Shown: in pieces, positions 43,937 through 52,280 of the stretch
Position numbering within the stretch: position 1 is the stretch's first letter
Layout of the letters: each line of letters opens with the position of its first letter
From: Bacteroides zoogleoformans
GTDB taxonomy: Bacteria > Bacteroidota > Bacteroidia > Bacteroidales > Bacteroidaceae
Length of the DNA: 64,000 bases
Direction of reading: 5' to 3'
Assembly: GCF_002998435.1 (NCBI RefSeq)
Contig: NZ_CP027231.1
Span: 3,017,001-3,081,000 of the forward strand
The notes under the pieces: model-generated
Told to the model about the DNA's origin: nothing
What the model saw: the letters and a program-made list of their open reading frames with translations, nothing else
Databases searched by the model: none
Program-made: the position numbers and the translations under genes

Positions 43937-44148
43937 AATAATACAAGATTTGTGTGAATATAAATAAAAGGAATGGGTGACAAAGCGTTGTTTGAGGAAC
44001 ATTCGGTTTCACCCATTCCATAACCCGCTAAAGAAAGGAGGTCACGGCAAAGGTAGCAGATAAATCGTGAATACGCAATATGCTTGCGTTTTCCGTTGAA
44101 AGGATAGATACGGAAAGAAATGAAAAACAGATTATTAAACTCATAAAA
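43937..44148 (+). repeat. Leader repeat, copy 3
   Basis: 212 bp, reading identical to copy 2. Stem arms GGAATGGGTGA (43970-43980) and TCACCCATTCC (44009-44019). It ends 8 bp before the ATG of peptide 4. Confidence 0.9.
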
Positions 44149-44156
44149 AAAGAAAC

Positions 44157-44417
44157 ATGAGTAAGAAAATTTTTGCAATTTTGATAGTTGCCGTAGTTGC
44201 AGTATTTGCAGGCTACAATGCCTATCAGTCGCAGAGAGCAGAAACGGTGTCTGACTTATTGCTGGCTAATGTGGAAGCACTGGCACGAGACGAAGCTAAT
44301 AGTAATGGTAATAGCGGCCCAAGTGAATTGTATGATTGTCCTTTCTGGTTTACTGGTGACGGGATACATTGTAAATGCGAAAATACCGCTCCGTGTACAG
44401 CTGTCTTATGTAAATAA
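44157..44417 (+). CDS. NVEALA-family peptide 4
   Basis: 86 residues. N-terminus MSKKIFAILIVAVVAVFAGY, identical to peptide 2, then LLLANVEALARDE and a tail with five Cys (YDCPFWFTGDGIHCKC then PC and LC). The tail has no similarity to the other three. Confidence 0.85.
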   Translation: MSKKIFAILIVAVVAVFAGYNAYQSQRAETVSDLLLANVEALARDEANSNGNSGPSELYDCPFWFTGDGIHCKCENTAPCTAVLCK

Positions 44418-44521
44418 TGAGATGGTAATATGATTTCTTAAGTTTCGTGGTTCTATGTTTGAATTTTTCAGATAAATAAAATCACGAAACTTAATTTGTA
44501 TAATTAAAAAAAGGAAGAGAA

Positions 44522-45670
44522 ATGTTTCGTAGCTTATGTTTAACGCTTGTTCTATCTATTATTCTTGTTGCTTGCAAAAATAAAGAAAAGGTGAATTTTG
44601 TTATTTCTGATGGGATGAAAGAAGTTTGTTCTGTTAATACTTTCTCTAAAACTCTTGATATGGGTGAATATGTAGATTCACTTTCATTTATATCTTTGGA
44701 GGACTCGAAAGAGGAAGCATTGCTGAAAGATATAAATAAATGTATAATAAAAAATGGGCGCATCTATGTGTTGGATTTTTTTGGTACAGAATCTGTAAAA
44801 GTTTTCGATTTGTCAGGAAGGTTTTTATTTATGGTTGGGAGTAAAGGAGGAGGACCTGGAGAGTTTTTCAGAACCTTTGATTTTGACGTAAATGATCATG
44901 GTATTTTTCTTTTGGACATTCGTAATAAAAAGATTATTGAATATAACTTAGATGGTTCTTTTCGAGAAGAATATAGTTATATTGGTAAATTTTCCGGGAT
45001 AAACTGTTTTGTTGTAACTAATGAATCAACTTTTTTATTAGGAATGGATGGGAGTATCTATACTGAAGCAAAAGTCTTATTAGTTGATAAACAATATAAT
45101 ATAATTCACAAGATATTACCATTCCAAGAAACGGATACCAAGGGGCAGCTTAAAATTGGAAGTTTTAGAAGATGTGGAAATAATATAGTGTATCATTATC
45201 CAATATCTGACGAAATTTTTTTATTTGAACAGTCTGGTAAATTGGCAAATAGATATATACTCTCTCTGAATGACACGCCGATTCCTGATGATATTAGAAT
45301 GGATTATAGGAATGTTGTTTCGGAAAGAAAATTTGGTGGATTTAATTATTTCCATGAGACCCCTTTCTTTAATGGTAGAATGTTTTTAGCAACGATGTTT
45401 TATGGCTCTAATAAAGCTTTGTTTTGTCTTGATATAAAAACAGGTAAGTATATGATTAAAAGCTATGAGGGAGTTTTGAATTTTTTTAGTAAGTTGACAA
45501 TTAGAGACTTTAATTTCCCTGTTTTTATGGATGAAAATCAAATTGTTTGTGTATTGAACCTAATGATTTATGATAACGTGCAAGAAAAAGATGTTATACC
45601 TTCCTCTTTCTTAAAAAAAATGAATGAAGGTGGTACAGTATTACTTGTTTATCATTTGAAGAAAAAATAA
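44522..45670 (+). CDS. Six-bladed beta-propeller lipoprotein 4
   Basis: 382 residues, lipobox LVAC after MFRSLCLTLVLSII. Blade motifs: IYVLDFFGTESVKVFDLSG, FMVGSKGGGPGEFFRTFDF and GIFLLDIRNKKIIEYNLDG, the best canonical 6-bladed pattern of the four. It is AT-rich and is followed 1 bp later by the thioredoxin-like gene. Confidence 0.8.
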   Translation: MFRSLCLTLVLSIILVACKNKEKVNFVISDGMKEVCSVNTFSKTLDMGEYVDSLSFISLEDSKEEALLKDINKCIIKNGRIYVLDFFGTESVKVFDLSGRFLFMVGSKGGGPGEFFRTFDFDVNDHGIFLLDIRNKKIIEYNLDGSFREEYSYIGKFSGINCFVVTNESTFLLGMDGSIYTEAKVLLVDKQYNIIHKILPFQETDTKGQLKIGSFRRCGNNIVYHYPISDEIFLFEQSGKLANRYILSLNDTPIPDDIRMDYRNVVSERKFGGFNYFHETPFFNGRMFLATMFYGSNKALFCLDIKTGKYMIKSYEGVLNFFSKLTIRDFNFPVFMDENQIVCVLNLMIYDNVQEKDVIPSSFLKKMNEGGTVLLVYHLKKK

Positions 45671-45671
45671 G

Positions 45672-46520
45672 ATGTGTTGTAGGTGTATATTATTTATATT
45701 GAGTTGCATCTTCTTTATGTCTTGCAGAAACAATCCCTTTTCAAAAGAAAAAGAAAGAATATCAGACATAGTGAGTAAAATGCAAGGAAAGTCTATTTCT
45801 TTTCCATTGGAGATGTTGAACAATGTTATAATGGATTCTTTATTATCTAAAGAGTTTAAATTGGTTGCCTATATAGATTCTGCAAAATGTATGGAATGTA
45901 ACTTGGCTTTGGACGAGTGGTCGGTAAAGATTAGAGAAATGAGAAAAGTGAATGAGGAGGTTTCTTTTTTATTCATTATTAATAGTAATAATTATTCAGT
46001 AATAAAAAGCTTGTTGAATAAACATCGATTTGATTATCCGGTGTTTATAGATACTACAAATTCTTTTTATAATTTGAATAGTTTGAATAAAGACTCAAAG
46101 TTTCAGTTTTTTCTTTTAGATAGAGATAATAAGATAATACTTGTTGGGAATCCGATAAGAAATAATAGTATTTGGATGCTTTATAAGAAAGAATTGGGAA
46201 GAGCCAATAATACTCAGCCTGAAATGTCTTTAAGTTCTACTATGCTTGATTTGGGAGAATTTTCTTACAAAGTTCCTCAATTTCGTAGTTTTTTCCTACG
46301 AAATATAGGGAAAAAAACACTTGTTATAGATAGTACTTTGACTTCTTGTGATTGCACTACAGTTTCTTATGATGAAGAGACTGTACAACCTGGGCAGAAG
46401 TTAGAACTTAAGGTTTGCTATAAAGCTGAACAACGTGGCTATTTTGAAAGAATGATAACAGTATATTGTAATGTAAAAGAATCTCCGATAATATTATACG
46501 TTAGCGGGAATGCAAAATAG
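45672..46520 (+). CDS. Thioredoxin-like/DUF1573 lipoprotein 2
   Basis: 282 residues, lipobox-type IFFMSC. The thioredoxin-like site is YIDSAKCMECNLAL (CMEC), and the DUF1573 end has TLTSCDCTTVSYDEE. Parallel to the gene at 39681-40565 in order and domains but clearly diverged, so the propeller plus thioredoxin-like pair was inherited as a unit. Confidence 0.75.
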   Translation: MCCRCILFILSCIFFMSCRNNPFSKEKERISDIVSKMQGKSISFPLEMLNNVIMDSLLSKEFKLVAYIDSAKCMECNLALDEWSVKIREMRKVNEEVSFLFIINSNNYSVIKSLLNKHRFDYPVFIDTTNSFYNLNSLNKDSKFQFFLLDRDNKIILVGNPIRNNSIWMLYKKELGRANNTQPEMSLSSTMLDLGEFSYKVPQFRSFFLRNIGKKTLVIDSTLTSCDCTTVSYDEETVQPGQKLELKVCYKAEQRGYFERMITVYCNVKESPIILYVSGNAK

Positions 46521-46524
46521 GAAA

Positions 46525-46605
46525 AAGCACTTATCTGAAGACGTATTAAAAAGATTGGAAAACATAAGAGAGAAAGATACTCCTTTGGTTATAAGAATAA
46601 GTTAA
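46525..46605 (+). pseudogene. Remnant of a propeller gene 3' end
   Basis: An open frame KHLSEDVLKRLENIREKDTP and six more codons to a stop at 46603-46605. It matches the last codons of propeller 2 (YLSEDALKRLENIREEDNP). It has no start or signals and sits between the DUF1573 gene and the transglutaminase-like gene. Confidence 0.8.
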
Positions 46606-46606
46606 C

Positions 46607-48490
46607 ATGAAGCAAGTTTATATATCCATGCTGATATGGTTGGGGTGCTGTTTGGCTGCTTGCACAACAAGAGAGGAGCGCAGAGTGGAAGAAACATTGG
46701 TATTTGCCGGTGAGAATAGAGCAGAGCTGGAACAAGTCTTGGAATACTATAAACATGATGAACTGAAATTACGTGCCGCTCGCTTTCTTATTGCCAATAT
46801 GAAAGAAAAGTTTGCTTACGTGCTGTCGGAAGCAGATAGTGTGAGGCAGGCTCTGAGGGACACATGGGCTGATAAGAAAGAGGTTGTACAGAAGTGGAAA
46901 CGGATTTCGCGCGAAACACTGCCAAAGAGATATGACGCACAGATAATGACTGCCGATTATCTGATAGAGAATATTGATATTGCTTTTGAAACATGGCAAG
47001 AAGTTCCTTGGGGAAAATATTATTCTTTCGAAGATTTCTGTAAATATATACTTCCTTATCGTATTGCAGACGAACCGTTGGAACGGTGGAGGAAAGTGTA
47101 CAAAGCTCGTTTTTTGCCACTGCTTGATTCAATCTACACAGGAACAGATGTGGTAGAGGCGGCGGCGAAGATAATGGAACATCCGATAGTTCGTACCGGA
47201 TACAAATACTCTGCGGATTTCAATCTTCCTCATCATGGTGCGCTTTTCTTGTTGGAATGCAGGGTAGGTACATGTCATGAGTATTGTGACTTTGTGCTTT
47301 ATTTATTGCGTGCACTGGGTATTCCTTCGGCTATAGATCAGTACAAATACTCGCCGGAGGTGAGGCATTCGCATGTATGGAATATGCTGAAAGATACTAC
47401 AGGAGCGACAATTCCGATAGAATATAACAAAGCCGAGGTGAAACGTGATTGGAAAAACTGGAGGCGTAAGGGGAAAGTGTATCGCTCTTTTTTTGATCAG
47501 GCGGAAATACCTGCTTATGACGGTGACTTTTATTTATGCGATGTGACAGAGGAGTATTTCGGCAATAACAGTGTTAGTTTTCCGGTGCAGCGGAAAGGTG
47601 ATGGATTTCTCGCCATGTATGCTTTTGAAGGCTGGATGCCGATAGCCCGCTACGCTGCTAAGGGGAAGTATGGGATTGTGCAGAACATAGAACCTGATGT
47701 TATCTATATGCCGGTGGGAAGAAACGGAGAGAGGTGGATTGAGAATGGTTATTGCTTTATGCCGGACGGAAAAGAAGTAAGGGTATTTGAACCTGACACT
47801 GTTTGTCGGCTGAAAGTCAGGCTTAACCGTAAATATCCGATAACGGTGCATCAGAAAAATCACCTTTATGGAATGAATGGCATGCGTTTGGAAGGATGCA
47901 ATCGAAAAGATTTTGTAAATGCGGAGATATTGGCGGTGTTGAATGACAGTACGCTGGATTTGACACGATACATAAAGATGCATTCGGCGTCTGCATACAG
48001 GTATATCAGGATTTGTTCACCTTTGAAGAGACGTTTGGAAATTGCCGAAATGGAATTTTATACCGATACCCTCGGAATGGAAAAGGTGGATTTCAGAGTG
48101 GTGGAGGAAGCTGTTCCGGAAGCGAAAGGAACGCAGTTTGGAATAGAAAAAGCATGGGATAATGATAGGCTTTCTTTTTATCAATCGTATAAAAGCGAGG
48201 TGGAGTTGTTGTTTGATTTGGGGGCTTCTGTTAGGTTGGGAGGGATGAAGTTCACGCCACGCAATGATGATAATTTTGTGACAAAGGGTGAAGTGTATGA
48301 GTTGTTATACCAAAATGGAACAGAGGGATGGGTTTCTTTGGGACGGAAAATGGCTGATGATGACTTTGTGGAGTTTGACGGAGTGCCGGGGAATGCGGTA
48401 TTGAGGTTACACAATTGTACGAAAGGAATAGAAGAGCAAATATTTTTGTGGGAAGGAGGAAAACAATATTTTCTGGGACATTTAAGATAA
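46607..48490 (+). CDS. Transglutaminase-like lipoprotein with C-terminal discoidin-like domain
   Basis: 627 residues, lipobox LAAC after MKQVYISMLIWLGCC. A papain-like transglutaminase core is at about residues 210-290: the Cys in ECRVGTCHEYCDFVLYLLRA and the His in VRHSHVWNML. The C-terminal 150 residues (from KRLEIAEMEFY, including FGIEKAWDNDRLSF) resemble F5/8-type carbohydrate-binding discoidin domains. Such enzymes are peptidases or amide-bond formers; peptide processing outside the cell would fit the locus, but this is unproven. Confidence 0.7.
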   Translation: MKQVYISMLIWLGCCLAACTTREERRVEETLVFAGENRAELEQVLEYYKHDELKLRAARFLIANMKEKFAYVLSEADSVRQALRDTWADKKEVVQKWKRISRETLPKRYDAQIMTADYLIENIDIAFETWQEVPWGKYYSFEDFCKYILPYRIADEPLERWRKVYKARFLPLLDSIYTGTDVVEAAAKIMEHPIVRTGYKYSADFNLPHHGALFLLECRVGTCHEYCDFVLYLLRALGIPSAIDQYKYSPEVRHSHVWNMLKDTTGATIPIEYNKAEVKRDWKNWRRKGKVYRSFFDQAEIPAYDGDFYLCDVTEEYFGNNSVSFPVQRKGDGFLAMYAFEGWMPIARYAAKGKYGIVQNIEPDVIYMPVGRNGERWIENGYCFMPDGKEVRVFEPDTVCRLKVRLNRKYPITVHQKNHLYGMNGMRLEGCNRKDFVNAEILAVLNDSTLDLTRYIKMHSASAYRYIRICSPLKRRLEIAEMEFYTDTLGMEKVDFRVVEEAVPEAKGTQFGIEKAWDNDRLSFYQSYKSEVELLFDLGASVRLGGMKFTPRNDDNFVTKGEVYELLYQNGTEGWVSLGRKMADDDFVEFDGVPGNAVLRLHNCTKGIEEQIFLWEGGKQYFLGHLR

Positions 48491-48550
48491 ATAATACGGA
48501 TTGAAAAGAAAAGCTGGCCGATAATATTGTGTACCAAAAAGAGAAGTACG

Positions 48551-49438
48551 ATGAAGGAGCGAAAGCGATTATTTAAGAGACTGGACAGAATGGTAAACGT
48601 GTTGTTTTACTTGTGTATGCTTGCTGTGATACTGGTTGTGTTGCAGGTGTTTGTTGTTACCTCTTTCAAGATTCCTTCGGACTCCATGCAGCCTTCGTTG
48701 TGGCCGGGAGACTGCATTCTGGTGGATAAATGTTCGGGTGGCGCACGTTTGTTCAATATCTTTGATGCCGTGGACGGAAAGGAGGTGGAGATACACCGTG
48801 TGCCGGGATGGCGGAAGTTTAGACGGAACGATGTGCTGGTGTTTAACTTTCCTTATCGGCCGCAACGATGGGACAGCATTTCATTTGATGTGATGAGATA
48901 TTACGTGAAGCGTTGTGTGGCCGTGCCGGGCGATACGCTGGAGATAAAGGGAGGGTATTACAAGATTTTCGGGCACGATGAGGCGGTGGGTTACCTGCCT
49001 GCCCAAAGAGAAATTGCACAATTGCCGGACAGTGGCGCAACGGGTGTGGAAATGAACACTTTTCCGTGGAACAAAAAAAAGGGGTGGACGGTGAAGGAGT
49101 TTGGGCCGTTGCCCGTTCCTGCCAAAGGGCAGGTGGTGAAGATGGATAGCTTGTCGTGGTTGCTGTACAGGCAATTGGTGGGGTGGGAGCAGAAAAGCCG
49201 GTTGCGGATAGATGAAGTCGGAAATGTGTCGTTGAACGACAGTGTGATACATGAATATCGCTTTTGTGAGAACTATTATTTCGTAGCGGGTGATAAGGCC
49301 GAGAATTCACAGGATTCCCGCTACTGGGGATTGTTGCCCGAACCTTTCATCGTGGGGCGCGCATGGATGGTGTGGAAATCGGTGGATGTGGATAGGGGTA
49401 AAGTGAGATGGCACAGGATATTTAAAGGAATAGAATGA
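48551..49438 (+). CDS. Type I signal peptidase
   Basis: 295 residues from the ATG at 48551. One N-terminal membrane helix (about 15-36), catalytic Ser45 in IPSDSMQPSL, catalytic Lys120 in YYVKRCVAVPGDTLE and the box AGDKAENSQDSRYWG. It cleaves signal peptides at the outer face of the inner membrane. Being inside a peptide locus, it may be dedicated to it. The start of the next gene overlaps the stop by 4 bp. Confidence 0.92.
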   Translation: MKERKRLFKRLDRMVNVLFYLCMLAVILVVLQVFVVTSFKIPSDSMQPSLWPGDCILVDKCSGGARLFNIFDAVDGKEVEIHRVPGWRKFRRNDVLVFNFPYRPQRWDSISFDVMRYYVKRCVAVPGDTLEIKGGYYKIFGHDEAVGYLPAQREIAQLPDSGATGVEMNTFPWNKKKGWTVKEFGPLPVPAKGQVVKMDSLSWLLYRQLVGWEQKSRLRIDEVGNVSLNDSVIHEYRFCENYYFVAGDKAENSQDSRYWGLLPEPFIVGRAWMVWKSVDVDRGKVRWHRIFKGIE

Positions 49439-51051
49439 TGGCGGTGAGGAATATATTGACAGGAGTATCGGAAGGCATGGCTTGCGTGGTCTTATTGTCT
49501 TTGGTATGCGCCACTTCTTCCGGATTGCCCAATGCGGAAACCATAGGGCAGTGGGTTTGGTTTGACAAGGCAGCTTTAACGGCTGCATTTTGCTTTTTGG
49601 TGTCGTGGGCGTTTCGGACAAAGAGAGAGGGGTGTGATTTAGAAAACTGCATTTCTTGGGCATTGATTTTTGGGGGTGGAGTGGAGGCCGCATGGGGTGT
49701 GTGCCAGCTCTACGGTTTTGTTGTTTCCCGTCATTCTTTGTTTGCCTTGACCGGCTCTTTTTTCAATCCGGGTCCTTATTCGGGCTATCTGGCCATGGTG
49801 CTTCCGCTATGCCTGCATCAATGGATGGCAGGCTGTAAGAAAGAAAAAAAAACTGCGGGATGTGTGGTTTCGGGTGGTGTGGGGCTGCTGATCGTTTGTG
49901 CGCTTCCGGCAGGCATGAGCCGCTCTGCCTGGCTGGCGGCAGGAGTTTCTTGCTTGTGGGTGTATGGCTTGCATAAAGATTGGAAAGATAGGCTATGCGC
50001 TTATTGGCGATGGCACAAAGGGCAGATGGCAATGACGGCGACCGGTGGATTGTGTGTCTTGGCATTGGCCGGTGGCTTGTTGTTCGCTTTGAAGCCCGAC
50101 TCGGCACGCGGACGGCTGTTTATGTGGAGGATGACTTGCATGGCCATTGCAGAGAAGCCGTTGACGGGACATGGCGTGGGACTTTTTGCTGCGGCATACG
50201 GTAATGCGCAGGAAGCGTATTTTGCAGCGGGTGATTATGAAGAGTGGGAGGAACGTGTGGCGGGAAGTCCCGAATATGCTTTCAATGAATATCTGCAAAT
50301 GGCAGTGGAGTTGGGTATTCCATTGGCTTTGTGCCTACTGGGCATTGTCGTGCTCTGTCTTTGCGTGGGGATGCGGAAGGGGCGTTATGGCATCTGCGGA
50401 GCTATTCTCTCTTTGATGGTCTTTTCCTTTTCTTCTTATCCGCTACAACTGCCGGTGTTCATTGTGACATCGGTGGCATTGCTTGCGGCTTGTGTTTCGG
50501 ACAGTAATCGTTGGCAATGGCTGATATTGGCAATAGTGGTGGCGGGAGTTGCCGGTTTTCGTCTGAAGAACGATTTACGAGTGGAGCAGGCTTGCCGCGA
50601 ATGGATGAATGCAAAGGTGTTGTATAATGCTGGTGCCAGCCAAGTGGTGGAGAAAGATTATGAACGCCTATATCCTTTGCTGAAAGAGCGTGCTGCATTT
50701 TTATTTGAATATGGACATGTGTTGCATAAGGCACAAAAGTTTGAAGCCTCCAACCTCATTCTGAAAGAGGCTTTACAGCGGAGCAATGACCCTATGATAC
50801 TGAATATTATAGGTAAGAACTACCAGCAAACAGGCGGCTATCGGACTGCGGAAAAATGGTTCATCCGTTCTATACATTACCTGCCGGGACGTATTTACCC
50901 TTACTATTTGTTGGCTAAGCTTTATGCTGAGCCGGATTTCAGGCAGCCGGAAAAGTTTAAAAAGATGAAACAGATTGTGTTGACGAAGGAACCGAAAGTG
51001 CATTCCACCGCCATACGCCAAATGAAAGAGGAAATGAGAAAAAAGGAATAA
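49435..51051 (+). CDS. O-antigen-ligase-like polytopic membrane protein with TPR tail
   Basis: 538 residues. Roughly ten membrane segments in residues 10-385, with a Wzy_C-type loop (GMSRSAWLAAGVS and GHGVGLFAAAYG, NEYLQMAVELGIP), then a soluble C-terminal region with TPR-like helices (KFEASNLILKEALQRSNDPM, YRTAEKWFIRSIHYLPGR). The family joins or polymerises sugars, sometimes on proteins. With the peptidase and transglutaminase next to it, glycosylation or attachment of a secreted product is conceivable; this is inference. Confidence 0.72.
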   Translation: MMAVRNILTGVSEGMACVVLLSLVCATSSGLPNAETIGQWVWFDKAALTAAFCFLVSWAFRTKREGCDLENCISWALIFGGGVEAAWGVCQLYGFVVSRHSLFALTGSFFNPGPYSGYLAMVLPLCLHQWMAGCKKEKKTAGCVVSGGVGLLIVCALPAGMSRSAWLAAGVSCLWVYGLHKDWKDRLCAYWRWHKGQMAMTATGGLCVLALAGGLLFALKPDSARGRLFMWRMTCMAIAEKPLTGHGVGLFAAAYGNAQEAYFAAGDYEEWEERVAGSPEYAFNEYLQMAVELGIPLALCLLGIVVLCLCVGMRKGRYGICGAILSLMVFSFSSYPLQLPVFIVTSVALLAACVSDSNRWQWLILAIVVAGVAGFRLKNDLRVEQACREWMNAKVLYNAGASQVVEKDYERLYPLLKERAAFLFEYGHVLHKAQKFEASNLILKEALQRSNDPMILNIIGKNYQQTGGYRTAEKWFIRSIHYLPGRIYPYYLLAKLYAEPDFRQPEKFKKMKQIVLTKEPKVHSTAIRQMKEEMRKKE

Positions 51052-51187
51052 ACGGGCTATGGAGGAATAAAAAGAGGGAAAGGTTGAAAAGGAGCCGGAT
51101 AAAGAAACTTTTTGAAGGAAATTAAACAGGCTCTCAATTTAATTAGTAATTTAGTGACATTATTTACTTGAATAATAGAGTGTGAAC

Positions 51188-52267
51188 ATGAAAGCACAGA
51201 GTCATAGATACCTGCTCTGCATGGCGGTCGGCCTGCTAACGGCCTGCTCCGGAGGTAAGAAAGAAGATGCCGCCGAAGCGGGGGTGGCGACCGTATTGCC
51301 GGATAATAAGAACGAAGTGACCGTACAAATCTTGAAACGGGAGGTCTTTGACCATGAATTGGTGAGCAACGGAAAGGTGAGTGCCGAAGCGATGGCCGAT
51401 TTGAGGTTTGAAACGGCGGGAGTGGTGGCGCATATCTACGTGAAGAACGGCGACCGTGTGGTGAAAGGCCAAAAGTTGGCAGAACTGGATAAGTTTCGTT
51501 TGAAGAATAAGAAAGCACAAGCTGCGGAGACTTTGGAAAAAGCGAAGCTTGAGTTGCAGGATGTGCTGATCGGGCAGGGATATCCGGTGGACAGCAAGGA
51601 GAATATACCCGCCGACATCATGAAGTTGGCCCGTGTGAAGAGTGGTTATGATCAGGCTCTCTCTCAATATGAACTTGCGGAATACGAAGAGGAACATGCT
51701 ACGCTGACTGCCCCTTTCGATGGAGTAGTGGCGAATCTTTTTTCCAAGCTTTTCAATGAAACCGATGCATCGAAAGCTTTTTGCTCCATTATCGGCACTC
51801 AGGGAATGGAAGTGGATTTTACGGTTTTGGAGAGCGAACTACCGTTGATAAAGAGTGGTGACAGGGTGATTGTAACTCCTTATTCGGAACCCGGTGTCGT
51901 GCAAGAGGGTCGAATCGCGCAGATCAATCCTTTGGTAGACGAGAAGGGGATGGTAAAGGTGAAAGCGGCGGTAAGCGATAAAGGAAAATTGTTCAGTGGC
52001 ATGAATGTCAGGGTACATGTGCACCGCTCGTTGGGCAAGCAGCTTGTGATACCCAAAAGTGCCGTGGTGTTGCGTTCGGGCAAACAGGTGGTGTTCACCT
52101 TGAAAGATGGGAGGGCACAATGGAACTATGTGCAGACCGGATTGGAAAACACAAAAAGCTATACGGTGACGGCGGATGCCTTGCAGGAAGGCGATACGGT
52201 GATTGTGACGGGAAATGTGAATCTGGCGCATGAAGCACCGGTTTCAGTCGTAGGAATGGGAAACTGA
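51188..52267 (+). CDS. RND efflux periplasmic adaptor
   Basis: 359 residues from the ATG at 51188 with a lipobox LLTACS. A lipoyl-like half-motif (GVVAHIYVKNGDRVVKGQKL, TLTAPFDGVVANLFSKLFNE) flanks an alpha-helical hairpin (about 85-150), followed by beta-barrel and membrane-proximal domains. It links the inner-membrane permeases to the TolC-type channel. First gene of the efflux operon, 14 bp before the permease. Confidence 0.9.
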   Translation: MKAQSHRYLLCMAVGLLTACSGGKKEDAAEAGVATVLPDNKNEVTVQILKREVFDHELVSNGKVSAEAMADLRFETAGVVAHIYVKNGDRVVKGQKLAELDKFRLKNKKAQAAETLEKAKLELQDVLIGQGYPVDSKENIPADIMKLARVKSGYDQALSQYELAEYEEEHATLTAPFDGVVANLFSKLFNETDASKAFCSIIGTQGMEVDFTVLESELPLIKSGDRVIVTPYSEPGVVQEGRIAQINPLVDEKGMVKVKAAVSDKGKLFSGMNVRVHVHRSLGKQLVIPKSAVVLRSGKQVVFTLKDGRAQWNYVQTGLENTKSYTVTADALQEGDTVIVTGNVNLAHEAPVSVVGMGN

Positions 52268-52280
52268 AAACGGGAGATTG

